DNA from: Chloroflexota bacterium
GTDB taxonomy: Bacteria > Chloroflexota > Ktedonobacteria > Ktedonobacterales > Ktedonobacteraceae
Assembly: GCA_902812455.1 (NCBI GenBank)
Contig: CADDZH010000055.1
Coordinates: 1-33,839, forward strand
Length of the DNA: 33,839 nt
Direction: 5' to 3'
Positions 1 through 7,681 of this stretch are shown here, one piece after another. The stretch's first letter is position 1; each line of letters starts with the position of its first letter. Made by a program: the position numbers and the translations under genes. The notes beneath the pieces are model-generated. The model ran no database searches and was not told the origin of the DNA. It saw nothing but the letters and a program-made list of their open reading frames with translations.

Positions 1-47
1 ATCCAGGTTCTCATTCCCTCATTTGATCGGAAAAGTTACCGAACCTG
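1..47. repeat. Dispersed palindromic repeat at the end of the CapA-like gene
   Basis: CCAGGTTC (3-10) pairs with GAACCTGG (40-47), giving an 8-bp stem that overlaps the last codons of the CapA-like gene. The first 37 bases recur with about four mismatches at 26339-26375, so this is a repeat copy as well as a possible terminator stem. It continues past the left edge of the window, so its full extent is unknown. Confidence 0.6.
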
Positions 48-1052
48 GTTGGTAAAAATCATAATCTCAAGCCGTCCTGCCTGCTCGTTCCAGGTCGTGG
101 CTGTGTGTAAGTTAGCGCACAGCTTCTGCATTTTGGCTACAATAGCTTCTCGCACCCTGCCCTCTGCGCGCCTTGCCTGGAAATCTTGAATGATTGTGGG
201 ATAGAGCAAAAGATGAGTGATGTTGCGGCCCTCCACTTCAACGAAGAAGACAAAGCTCTGGTCATTGCGCTCGACCTCATCAACGGCATAATCGTCGATA
301 AAGTCGCCTGTGCAATACATGATCGGTTTGCCTTTGTAAAGCTCTATGCCTCGCACGATGTGACCGGAATGACCAAAAATAATATCAACTCCTTCATCAA
401 TTAAGGCGTGAGCAAAAGGAATCTGCTCAGCCGGAGGATTATAGCCCCAGTTTGGCCCCCAATGAGCAGCTACGATCAGGATATCTACCTGCTCTCTTGT
501 CTTCTTAACTACCTCAAAGAGTTTTTCAGTGCGTGATCCCTTCAAAGTAATAGGGAGATACAGTATGCCCGGACGGTCTTCTGTGGCTTCCCAGCCCGGC
601 TCGTTATCGGTCAAAGCGATAAGCCCCAGCTTTTTGCCCTTGGCTTCCCATATGGCCGCTTCGGATGCCTCAGCTATATTCTTTCCTGCGCCAGCATATT
701 GAATGTTCGCGGCACGCAGGATATCCAGTGTATCCAGTAGCCCTTCATAGCCAAAATCCAGGGCGTGGTTATTGGCCAGGGAAACAGCATCGATGCTGGC
801 CGCTTTGAGGACAGCAACATTTTTAGAGTCCGAGCGAAAGTGGAAGGTCTTGGGGGTGATCGACCATGGCTCTCCCCGGTCAGAGATTGCGCACTCTAGA
901 TTGCATACGCGCACATCCACCTGCTGGAAAAGCGGTAATGTATCTCCCCAGGGATAGACGGGAGGCAGGCTGCTTAACGCCTGATTTACCAGCCGCCCAA
1001 GCATGACATCACCAACAAATAATAATCGCAGCTTTTCCTGGTTCTCACTCAT
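36..1052 (-). CDS. CapA-family metallophosphatase-like protein
   Basis: A 338-residue protein of the CapA/PgsA poly-gamma-glutamate-synthesis family, which has a calcineurin-like phosphoesterase fold. Visible signatures in order are GDVMLGR near the N-terminus, a short NLE motif, NNHALD, AHWG and GHSGH, which supply the metal-binding His, Asn and Asp positions of the family. There is no signal peptide or membrane segment, so it is probably cytoplasmic, unlike anchored CapA of Bacillus. An upstream in-frame ATG at 1085 exists, but the ATG at 1052 has GAGGGG nine bases ahead of it and is preferred. No other capsule or polyglutamate genes (CapB or CapC types) lie nearby, so a polyglutamate role is not supported; an unknown phosphoesterase role is as likely. 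Family call is firm, function is not. Confidence 0.87.
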   Translation of the reverse strand: MSENQEKLRLLFVGDVMLGRLVNQALSSLPPVYPWGDTLPLFQQVDVRVCNLECAISDRGEPWSITPKTFHFRSDSKNVAVLKAASIDAVSLANNHALDFGYEGLLDTLDILRAANIQYAGAGKNIAEASEAAIWEAKGKKLGLIALTDNEPGWEATEDRPGILYLPITLKGSRTEKLFEVVKKTREQVDILIVAAHWGPNWGYNPPAEQIPFAHALIDEGVDIIFGHSGHIVRGIELYKGKPIMYCTGDFIDDYAVDEVERNDQSFVFFVEVEGRNITHLLLYPTIIQDFQARRAEGRVREAIVAKMQKLCANLHTATTWNEQAGRLEIMIFTNQVR

Positions 1053-1095
1053 GTCAGTGATCCCCTCTTTCTGACATTCACTCATAATTATTTTG

Positions 1096-1171
1096 GCGGG
1101 CCTGCGGCCCGCTGTGGGGAGAGAGTGAGCGCGGAGACACCCCGCATCCCGACAGGGGACTCTGTCCCCTG
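1096..1171. repeat. Two GC-rich hairpins in the 1053-1431 gap
   Basis: A perfect 7-bp stem with a 3-base loop lies at 1096-1112 (GCGGGCC/GGCCCGC). A perfect 8-bp stem with a 3-base loop lies at 1153-1171 (CAGGGGAC/GTCCCCTG). Neither has a U-tract, so they are not convincing terminators; they resemble the other short palindromic repeats of this window. They sit between the divergent CapA-like and iron-transporter genes. Confidence 0.5.
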
Positions 1172-1237
1172 CACCTCTAAATTATGAGTGGATCTCAGTC
1201 TCTTTCTCTTGATAACCATAGCATAACATATTACACC

Positions 1238-1267
1238 TTGACACCCTCCCTTCCCTGATCATATCCT
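1238..1267 (+). promoter_or_regulatory. Probable sigma70-type promoter of the iron transporter gene
   Basis: TTGACA at 1238-1243 and TATCCT at 1262-1267 are separated by 18 bases. The predicted transcript start, near 1274, falls just before the Fur box. A second, weaker arrangement (TTGATA about 1209, TACACC about 1232) lies immediately upstream. Confidence 0.5.
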
Positions 1268-1280
1268 GTCTGTATCGGAA

Positions 1281-1299
1281 TGAGAATGATTATCATTCT
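1281..1299 (+). promoter_or_regulatory. Fur-type iron box
   Basis: The segment 1283-1299 is a perfect 8-1-8 palindrome, AGAATGAT-T-ATCATTCT. The overlapping TGAGAATGATTATCA (1281-1295) differs at one base from the 7-1-7 Fur consensus TGATAATNATTATCA. It lies directly downstream of a predicted promoter and upstream of a VIT-type iron transporter, so an iron-responsive regulator of the Fur family very likely acts here. Confidence 0.88.
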
Positions 1300-1376
1300 T
1301 AGGATACCCTAATATGGAAAGACAAGCGTGGTATTTATGAGAGATGCTTCTCGCATCATAAGGATAAAAGACTAGC

Positions 1377-1403
1377 AAAAGAGCCTGACCCTCGCTCTTT
1401 TTT
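1377..1403 (+). terminator. Terminator-like hairpin in the leader of the iron transporter
   Basis: AAAAGAGC (1377-1384) pairs with GCTCTTTT (1394-1401) around a 9-base loop, followed by a T run. It lies between the Fur box and the ribosome-binding site of the transporter. A second small stem (GATGC/GCATC, 1343-1355) precedes it. The pair could be a leader attenuator or a leftover terminator; I do not recognise a known riboswitch. Confidence 0.45.
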
Positions 1404-1431
1404 CATACCTATACATAAAAGGGGTGATGAT

Positions 1432-2076
1432 ATGTCTCCGGAAGAGCAGAACACACCAATGAGTAGTTCCAGTAGCGTGGAGAATCAGACAAGCGTGGCT
1501 GACAAGCTTGAAAGAGCTTCAAATAGAGAAAACCTGATCGCGCAGACGCCGCCCACTGTCCGAGAACAGATAGCAGAGCTGATCAGAGGCCTGAGGGCTA
1601 CTGATTCTACATCGCGTGACTTCCTGCTGCGTGTAGTGCAACCTGGGCTTGCGGGATTAATGGATGGTTCTGTCTCAACCCTGGCGCCCATCTTTGCCAC
1701 AGCCTTTGCTACACATCATCCATTCACTGCTTTTCTTGTCGGTTTAGCCTCGGCAACGGGCGCAGGCATCAGTATGGCTTTTTCAGAGGCGCTTTCTGAC
1801 AATGGTGAACTCACCGGGCGTGGCAGTCCGGTTGTGCGAGGGGCAATTACAGGCCTGATGACTTTCTTCGGCGGCTCACTGCACACGCTTCCCTTTTTAA
1901 TCTCCAACCTGAGCTTTGCTTTGCTCGTCGCCTACGTCGTCGTGGCCTTTGAGCTGGTTTTGATTGCCGCTATCCGCCATCGCTACTTCGGCACGAACTG
2001 GGCGCTTTCAATACTCCAGGTCGTTGGAGGAGGAGCGCTCGTCTTTACTGCCGCTCTTATCTTTGGCAACGCCTGA
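1432..2076 (+). CDS. VIT1/CCC1-type iron transporter, MbfA-like but without a ferritin domain
   Basis: 214 residues. The first 65 or so are polar and probably cytoplasmic. The rest is a VIT-type membrane domain with about five hydrophobic segments and the signatures DGSVSTLAPIF, GAGISMAFSEALSDNG and GRGSPVVRG. These are typical of the membrane half of the erythrin-vacuolar iron transporter (MbfA) family, which exports iron or manganese from the cytoplasm. In MbfA a ferritin-like domain of roughly 140 residues comes first; here a short tail with no diiron EXXH motifs replaces it. The start has AGGGGTG a few bases upstream. The Fur box at 1281-1299 implies iron control. The stop lies two bases from that of the opposing gene. 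Direction of transport is inferred from the family. Confidence 0.86.
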   Translation: MSPEEQNTPMSSSSSVENQTSVADKLERASNRENLIAQTPPTVREQIAELIRGLRATDSTSRDFLLRVVQPGLAGLMDGSVSTLAPIFATAFATHHPFTAFLVGLASATGAGISMAFSEALSDNGELTGRGSPVVRGAITGLMTFFGGSLHTLPFLISNLSFALLVAYVVVAFELVLIAAIRHRYFGTNWALSILQVVGGGALVFTAALIFGNA

Positions 2077-2078
2077 GG

Positions 2079-2309
2079 TCAGACGGTCTGCTCTTGCCTC
2101 TGTGGGAGGGACCGGACACGTGGAAATGCCGCCGCTTGCTTAGAGCAGTGAACACAGACCGAGGAAAGCACATAGCTATGGGGATTCCTTAGCATATGCG
2201 AGTGATGCGGGCAGATCTTTTTGCCGCACCGCGTACAGGTTTGTGCATTCCACACGCTGAGCGACTTCTCGCAAAGAGCGCATTTTATGTTAGTATGGAA
2301 GAGGCTCAT
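2079..2309 (-). CDS. Small FYVE/RING-like zinc-finger protein
   Basis: A 76-residue protein rich in metal ligands: C10, C13, C25, C28, C33, H36/H38, C52 and C55. This order gives two interleaved CxxC-type sites, as in FYVE-like treble-clef fingers. It has no membrane segment. Longer starts exist at 2324 (ATG) and 2327 (TTG), but only the ATG at 2309 has a clear GGAG upstream. It converges on the iron transporter gene with two bases between the stops. Function unknown: a protein- or lipid-binding adaptor is possible. The zinc-site call is strong. Confidence 0.75.
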   Translation of the reverse strand: MSLFHTNIKCALCEKSLSVWNAQTCTRCGKKICPHHSHMLRNPHSYVLSSVCVHCSKQAAAFPRVRSLPQRQEQTV

Positions 2310-2413
2310 CGCACTGTTCTCCATCAAACAAAAACATGGGTAAGAAGTAGCATATGTTAATTCCTACCTTCTCACTAAGATATTAGCACATACTAATATG
2401 AAGATCAAGGCTG

Positions 2414-4009
2414 TTATGAGTCTTCGTCCTGTACCTTCATTGCGCTGGAAATGGTCAACCCAAGCGAACTCAGGCAGGCCATGCCAATAGTAGTCATGAG
2501 GAGAGCAGCCCAGGGATGAGAGAACACGAACATTGCCGTCACTCTATCGGCTGGCAGCTCCAGCAGCCCGGTGAATACCAGCAGGCCAACAGCTTCGTTG
2601 CTGCCAACCTGCCCTGGAGGGGTGGGCAGGATGTAGAACATGTTGTAGAGGGTGTAGCCAAAGATGGCCGCGCCATAAGAGATGTGGAAGCCAATGGTCC
2701 AGAAGGCCAGCATGGCGAAGAGTCCTTCAAAGAATACGGCGACACAGGTCAACAAGATGGCCTGGATAAAGACCTTAGGACGGCTGGCGCCCATGAGCAG
2801 GGAATCGACAAAGCCTGTGGTAAACCCTTCGATCCTGCTTGCCAGGAATGCGGGCAATATGCCGATCAGCTTGTGCAGGAGCGAAATAGCAAAAGCGCGT
2901 TTCCAGGCAGCCAGGCCTACAAAGAGCGTCATACCCACCAGTAATCCCCCAACGGCGATCAGGATCAGCCAGATTTTGATATCCATCTCGATACCCAGGA
3001 AGGGTACGATGACCATAATAAACAGCGCAGGCAAGAGATCTAAGGCCTTGTCCATAGCAATGGTGGGCAGCGATTTGCTGATAGGAACTCCCGCGATGCG
3101 TTTGAGCATCAGGCTTTTAGCAACCTCGCCTCCTCGCACGGGCAGCAAGAAATTCAGGAAAGTGCCGATGAGAAAGAGCTGAATGACTCTGAAGGTGCTG
3201 AGCTTGCAGACGGGATTCAAGAACAGCTTCCAGCGATATCCACGCAAGCCCCAGGCAGTGAGAAAGGCAATTCCTGAAAGCAATGCAAATAGCAAACCTC
3301 GCGGCGTCGCCAGGTTTTGCCGCAGCACCTGGATCGTCATAGGCACATTGACAAATTGCGCGACCAGGAGCAACAGAGCAATGCCGATCAGCAGGCCAAT
3401 GCTAATTCTTACGGCGGGTGCGCTGAGCAATCTTTTCCACACCGGCTGCTGCTTTACCTGCGGCGTTTGCGGGATAGCAACAGGGGGAACGATACGCCCA
3501 AATGGCTCACTGCCGTAGAGATTGATCACAGGCAGCGGCCCCGTTTGCTGGATACCATGAGGCCAGAACTCCCCTTCAACGGTATCTATGAAGGAAGGAA
3601 CGGGTGTAAAAGGCTGCTCGTCCTGTTCAGGCGCGTACTGCTCTGGCAGACGAATTGCTCGCATCATGCCACTTAATTGGATTAAGCTGGCCGTGCTCTG
3701 AGCGCTGATGTCAGTAACGCCTGGATCGTCGCCGGTGTCCGGTATGCTTTGCATGGGCAGGTTTTTGCGTGAATCCGCCTGGGAAGAGGATCGTACCCGT
3801 AGGGGCAAGGAGAGGCGGGGAGGCGGCGTGGGGGCCTTGCGCTTGCCCTCGTTACTGTCTATGGGCACCATCAGCAGTGTTGGCTGCGCTGCCACATCCC
3901 TTATATCTTCAAACTCATCAATATCATCTTCTTTTGTAACGGGGGTAGAGTACCCGACCAATTTTGTCCGGCGATGAATTGGTTGTGCCGGACGCTTATC
4001 TTGCCGCAT
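2414..4009 (-). CDS. UPF0104 / LPG-synthase-TM family membrane protein with a long disordered N-terminus
   Basis: 531 residues. Residues 1 to about 190 are polar and low in complexity; residues 195 to 525 form roughly eight membrane segments of the UPF0104 (lysylphosphatidylglycerol synthase transmembrane) type. Visible family features are the loop LPVRGGEVAKSLMLKR, a DKALDLLPALF segment and a GSNEAVGLLVF segment. Homologues without a catalytic domain are thought to flip or scaffold lipid-linked substrates. No MprF-type aminoacyl transfer domain is attached. Residues 54-71 are encoded by a copy of a dispersed GC-rich repeat (3798-3850). The start has GAGG upstream. The next gene upstream on the same strand is an SDR epimerase, about 110 bases away, so a shared transcript is possible. 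Confidence 0.82.
   Translation of the reverse strand: MRQDKRPAQPIHRRTKLVGYSTPVTKEDDIDEFEDIRDVAAQPTLLMVPIDSNEGKRKAPTPPPRLSLPLRVRSSSQADSRKNLPMQSIPDTGDDPGVTDISAQSTASLIQLSGMMRAIRLPEQYAPEQDEQPFTPVPSFIDTVEGEFWPHGIQQTGPLPVINLYGSEPFGRIVPPVAIPQTPQVKQQPVWKRLLSAPAVRISIGLLIGIALLLLVAQFVNVPMTIQVLRQNLATPRGLLFALLSGIAFLTAWGLRGYRWKLFLNPVCKLSTFRVIQLFLIGTFLNFLLPVRGGEVAKSLMLKRIAGVPISKSLPTIAMDKALDLLPALFIMVIVPFLGIEMDIKIWLILIAVGGLLVGMTLFVGLAAWKRAFAISLLHKLIGILPAFLASRIEGFTTGFVDSLLMGASRPKVFIQAILLTCVAVFFEGLFAMLAFWTIGFHISYGAAIFGYTLYNMFYILPTPPGQVGSNEAVGLLVFTGLLELPADRVTAMFVFSHPWAALLMTTIGMACLSSLGLTISSAMKVQDEDS
3798..3850. repeat. Dispersed GC-rich repeat inside the UPF0104 coding sequence
   Basis: This segment starts GTAGGGGCAAGGAG and ends GCTTGCCCTC. 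It matches the intergenic copies at 27976-28024 (same strand) and 26279-26332 (opposite strand) over most of its length. Here it is read in frame and supplies a Pro/Arg-rich stretch of the N-terminal tail, about residues 54-71. Confidence 0.72.
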
Positions 4010-4119
4010 GAAAGCCTCGGACTACAGTTTTTTGTTGTTTTTGTCACACTTTGATCAACGAAGTGGCATATATCATATTAACGTTATCCCGCTTGTAATG
4101 CAGGGCTTATATGTTCGCC

Positions 4120-5103
4120 TCATAAGTAATCGTGCTTATAGTACCATTCTGTTGTTTGCTTTATTCCTTGAGCCAGGCCTACCTGTGGTCTGAAACCGAG
4201 TTCGATCTTTGCCCGGCTACAATCATACACACGGCTATGGGTGAGGAATTGCACCCGGCTATGTGTCAGAGGGGCTTGCTCGCCCTGCAAGCCTGGAATA
4301 AACGTAAAGATGCTGGCGGCAACATTGGCCAGCCAGAGTGGGATACTTCCGGCGGGAAGCTCTCTGTTCAGAGCATGTGCAATAGCGGTTGCCAGTTCGC
4401 GAATGGTAACAGGCTGATCACCCGCGATATTGTAACAACGCCCAATCGCCTCTGGCCGCTGGGCGCACAGCAGGAGGGCTGCAATCATATCGTCAATGTA
4501 AACCGGGTGCAGCTTCGCCCTGCCACCATCGATGACGCGGAAGAAGCCCTTCTTGATAGCCACGAACAGGCCGAGCAGGTGCAGGTCACCAGGACCATAG
4601 ACCAGGCCGGGTCGCACCACGCTAACAGGTAATCCCCGCTCTTTATATGCTGCAAGAGCAAGCAGTTCCGCTTCTAGCTTTGTTGCTTCATAAGGATTCG
4701 TTGGGGCAAAGGGCGCGTTTTCTGTCACAGGCCTGTCGCCTGTGATGCCATAGACACCCGTAGTGCTGCAATGCACGATGCGTCGCAACTGGCTCTGCCC
4801 GCAGCAAGCTTCCAGGAGGGTGCACGTTCCCTCGACATGTACCTGGCGATACACGGCTGCCGGGATGCTGGGATGATAGAGGCGACCCGCCAGATGGTAG
4901 ATATGTGTCACGCCATCGACCGCCCGCTGCACCTGCTGCAAGTTGGTAATCTCTCCCCGGATGATGGTGACCGTTTCGCCAAACTGTGCCCGCGCCTTGC
5001 CCTCGTCGCGTGCCAGGACGCGCACAGATTGTCCCTGTTTGACCAGCTCTGTCACCAGGGTCAAGCCCAGAAAACCCGTTGCGCCCGTCACCAGCACCGT
5101 CAT
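4120..5103 (-). CDS. NAD(P)-dependent SDR-type epimerase/dehydratase
   Basis: 327 residues of the extended short-chain dehydrogenase family. The dinucleotide-binding motif GATGFLG is at residues 7-13, the Ser/Thr position of the catalytic triad is at STT 113-115, and the YxxxK pair is Y138 and K142. A YNIAGDQPVT segment toward the C-terminus is typical of nucleotide-sugar epimerases and hydroxysteroid dehydrogenase-like members. The substrate cannot be read from the sequence. Its start codon overlaps the stop of the DUF362 gene by four bases (ATGA), so the two are translationally coupled and probably act together. Confidence 0.88.
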   Translation of the reverse strand: MTVLVTGATGFLGLTLVTELVKQGQSVRVLARDEGKARAQFGETVTIIRGEITNLQQVQRAVDGVTHIYHLAGRLYHPSIPAAVYRQVHVEGTCTLLEACCGQSQLRRIVHCSTTGVYGITGDRPVTENAPFAPTNPYEATKLEAELLALAAYKERGLPVSVVRPGLVYGPGDLHLLGLFVAIKKGFFRVIDGGRAKLHPVYIDDMIAALLLCAQRPEAIGRCYNIAGDQPVTIRELATAIAHALNRELPAGSIPLWLANVAASIFTFIPGLQGEQAPLTHSRVQFLTHSRVYDCSRAKIELGFRPQVGLAQGIKQTTEWYYKHDYL

Positions 5104-6263
5104 GGTCGCGCTCCCGAGTAGCCTTTCACAGTGATGGCCTTCTCAGGGCATGCTTCATAGCAGAGCAGGCAGCGCTGGCAGGTCGAATAGTTGACTTTGA
5201 GCGTCTTGAGATCGATCACATCCGGCAAGGGGCAGGTCTCGACGCACACGCCACAGCGCGTGCAGCTCTCTTTCTTGATTGCAGGGCGCGTACCGACGAA
5301 GCCCGTGCTATAGAGCATCGTGCAGAAATGCTTGCCGCGCTCCGCCAGCCAGCTATATGGGTAATCTAATGGGTACATCAGCCAGAATATAAAGCGGTAG
5401 AGGGGCTTCTGCGCCGGGAGGCGGAACTGCCTGATCAGGCCGATATCTTCCCCAACGACCGTCCACGAAGGCTTGCCGAATTGTTCTAGCGCGAGCTTCA
5501 GGTGTGGAACGCTTCCGGGTTTGACGCCCACAAGCTGGCAGCAGGCAAGATCGACTGCCAGGCTATCGCGCCCTGCCACGAGCACCTGCAGGTTGGTTTC
5601 ATCGCCATAGAGCGGGCCATCGCCATCCTGCCCCGCACTGCCGTCAACGATGGTCAGCGCAGGTTTGATGCCCCGGTTCATATCAACAATGCACTGATCG
5701 ATGCCAAAGGTGTGCATAGCGCGGCGATCGGGGAGCGGCAGGATGCCCATGGGATTTTTCATGCCCAGGGACATGATCGAGACGACGTGTGTCTTGAGCA
5801 CGGGCAGGTTGATCAGGCATGCTTCGTTGAGGATGCGTGGCACATGGAAGCGTCGCAGCTTTTTTGCCCCCGCCGGGCGCACTTCTACCCAATCTCGCTC
5901 ATCGCCCTCAGGGTCAATGCGCAGGATGCGAATGCCGTTCTCAGCGCAGAACTGCTCGACGCCCAGGATGGTATAGGTCGCCTCGCGATCAAACTCGGTA
6001 CCGGGCATCTCACAGAGCAAGGGTTCTGCCCCGCAGGCCCGCACCTCTTCCGCCACAGCTTTGAGCAGGGCAAAGCTGGTGGTTGAGCCGGTCGTCGCGC
6101 TGCGGCCCGCCACAAAATTCGGCTTGAGCATGGCGATCCTGGCTCCTTTCAGCGCCGGAGCCATGCCGCCCACCTGCTGGATTGCCCGGTGCGCCGCTTC
6201 TTCAATGCCATCAAAGGTGTGCGTCACGGCAATCTTATCGGTTTCTGCTCTTGTTGCCAGCAT
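5100..6263 (-). CDS. DUF362 protein with C-terminal two-[4Fe-4S] ferredoxin domain
   Basis: 387 residues. The N-terminal 300 form a DUF362 domain (KPNFV near residue 47; LPVLKTH and KNPMGILP in the middle). The C-terminus is a bacterial ferredoxin with C334, C337, C340, C344 and C362, C365, C368, C372, each set followed by Pro, enough for two [4Fe-4S] clusters. DUF362 proteins have no settled biochemical role that I can assert. The gene heads a coupled pair with the SDR enzyme, which suggests an electron-transfer step next to a sugar or lipid redox reaction. A hydrophobic stretch near residues 285-300 might be a membrane contact. AGGA stands about ten bases before the ATG. Confidence 0.88.
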   Translation of the reverse strand: MLATRAETDKIAVTHTFDGIEEAAHRAIQQVGGMAPALKGARIAMLKPNFVAGRSATTGSTTSFALLKAVAEEVRACGAEPLLCEMPGTEFDREATYTILGVEQFCAENGIRILRIDPEGDERDWVEVRPAGAKKLRRFHVPRILNEACLINLPVLKTHVVSIMSLGMKNPMGILPLPDRRAMHTFGIDQCIVDMNRGIKPALTIVDGSAGQDGDGPLYGDETNLQVLVAGRDSLAVDLACCQLVGVKPGSVPHLKLALEQFGKPSWTVVGEDIGLIRQFRLPAQKPLYRFIFWLMYPLDYPYSWLAERGKHFCTMLYSTGFVGTRPAIKKESCTRCGVCVETCPLPDVIDLKTLKVNYSTCQRCLLCYEACPEKAITVKGYSGARP

Positions 6264-6424
6264 AGATCATCATTCCTTTGATTCTTCTTTAACAGATATA
6301 ACGGCCTGGTAAAAGGAGATAGTACTACTTTGCTAATAGACGGATGTCTATTCCGGTGCTTCCCCTCCTTATGCGTTAATTTAGATAGTTCAATAGACTT
6401 TTTCGCACTCCCAGGAGTTTTTAT

Positions 6425-7603
6425 ATGGGGTCTTCCTTCTTTTTAAAATCTCTTTTCTTGATGTTAATCATTGTTATGCTCTTATGCGCCTCTTTCCTGG
6501 CCTGGTTTCTTATCAGAGAGAACGCTTTGAATGATCCAGCAACATCTCATGCTGGTGGGAATAGCCCGGCACGATCTGCCTTTGCTCCTGAATCCTCTTT
6601 TGCGAGACCAAAATCTGTACCACCTACCATTGCTCCCAAAAATGTGAAGCGACCCGATTTTCAAGCGGGTATGGTCTTTCCAGAATGGGATGCGACATTG
6701 TATAGCAGCCCTGCCTGGCAAGCAGGATTACAGCAGATTCAAGCCCAGACAGGAGCATGGTGGATTGAAATACCACTTCTTTTTGCCCAGCCCTCTCTTA
6801 CTTCGACAACGGTAAGCGTAGGAGAGAATACTCCTACACTGGCATCATTCACTGATGCCATCCGCACTGCGCACGCCTTAGGTTTTCAGGTCTTTGTGGT
6901 TCCACTCATTAAAGTGGGAGGACCTATGCCATGGTCAGGAGATATTAACTTCGCCAGCTATCAACAAGAGCAGCAGTGGTTTGCAAGCTACTGGCAAACC
7001 TATGAACCTTACGTTGCCGCTGCCAGGCAAAATGGTGTGGAACAGGTGGCCATTGGAACTGAAGATGACTGGCTACAGGAAAATGCTTCTGCTTCATTGT
7101 GGAATGATCTGATTGCTAATATCCACGAGGTCTTTCCAGGAACCCTCACCTATGATATGAATTGGAACTCCCAATTTGAGCCGGTTCCTCCTTCCTGGTT
7201 GAGCAATCCTCTTTTGAAGATGATCGGGTTCTCCGAATATATTCCCCTGGTCGATGCCCCTATCCGGGTTGATCCCGGCGTTATGCCCGCTCTCTGGGCG
7301 CAAAAAGTTAAGCCTATTCTTGATACCCTGGCAGCGCAACTCGGCAAGCCTGTTCTCATCACCGAAATCGGCTATGGCGATACTGCCGATGCCCTTTACC
7401 AACCATACGCCCCACAATCAAACGCTCCACTTGATGCGAGCGAACAGGCTGGGGCCTGCGAAGCAGCGCTGGAAAACGTCGTTCCCGACCCCAACATTGC
7501 AGGCATTTACTTCTGGGGCTGGGATAATGTCGAGGAGTTTGACTTAAGCGGCCAGCCGGCAGTGGCAGTGATACATAAGTGGTATAGCTCGCCACAAATT
7601 TAA
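6425..7603 (+). CDS. Membrane-anchored GH113-like glycoside hydrolase
   Basis: 392 residues. Residues 8-30 form an uncleaved N-terminal membrane anchor, followed by a Ser/Pro-rich linker to about residue 75, then a TIM-barrel-like domain. The strand-end motifs GTEDDW (E213) and ITEIGYG (E314) match the acid/base and nucleophile positions of GH113 (endo-beta-1,4-mannanase clan A type). A trailing YFWGWDN motif is also typical of the clan. It should act outside the cell. AGGAG lies seven bases before the ATG. The large glycosyltransferase gene starts 78 bases downstream on the same strand, so the two probably build and trim the same exopolysaccharide. The exact substrate is not known. Confidence 0.78.
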   Translation: MGSSFFLKSLFLMLIIVMLLCASFLAWFLIRENALNDPATSHAGGNSPARSAFAPESSFARPKSVPPTIAPKNVKRPDFQAGMVFPEWDATLYSSPAWQAGLQQIQAQTGAWWIEIPLLFAQPSLTSTTVSVGENTPTLASFTDAIRTAHALGFQVFVVPLIKVGGPMPWSGDINFASYQQEQQWFASYWQTYEPYVAAARQNGVEQVAIGTEDDWLQENASASLWNDLIANIHEVFPGTLTYDMNWNSQFEPVPPSWLSNPLLKMIGFSEYIPLVDAPIRVDPGVMPALWAQKVKPILDTLAAQLGKPVLITEIGYGDTADALYQPYAPQSNAPLDASEQAGACEAALENVVPDPNIAGIYFWGWDNVEEFDLSGQPAVAVIHKWYSSPQI

Positions 7604-7681
7604 CGTGAGGATAGCTAAAAGGATGCCCTGCACATATATGCGTAACAACCTCTTGTATAATCACCACGAGAACCTTGCCAG

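Noticed and set aside
1330..1403. Known metal riboswitch (Mn or Mg type) before the iron transporter
   Set aside because: I cannot recognise the conserved core of any known class; only two simple stems are visible.
2516..3977. Several plus-strand open frames of 90-166 codons opposite the UPF0104 gene
   Set aside because: They are mirror frames of a clear minus-strand membrane protein, with no ribosome-binding site and low-complexity composition.
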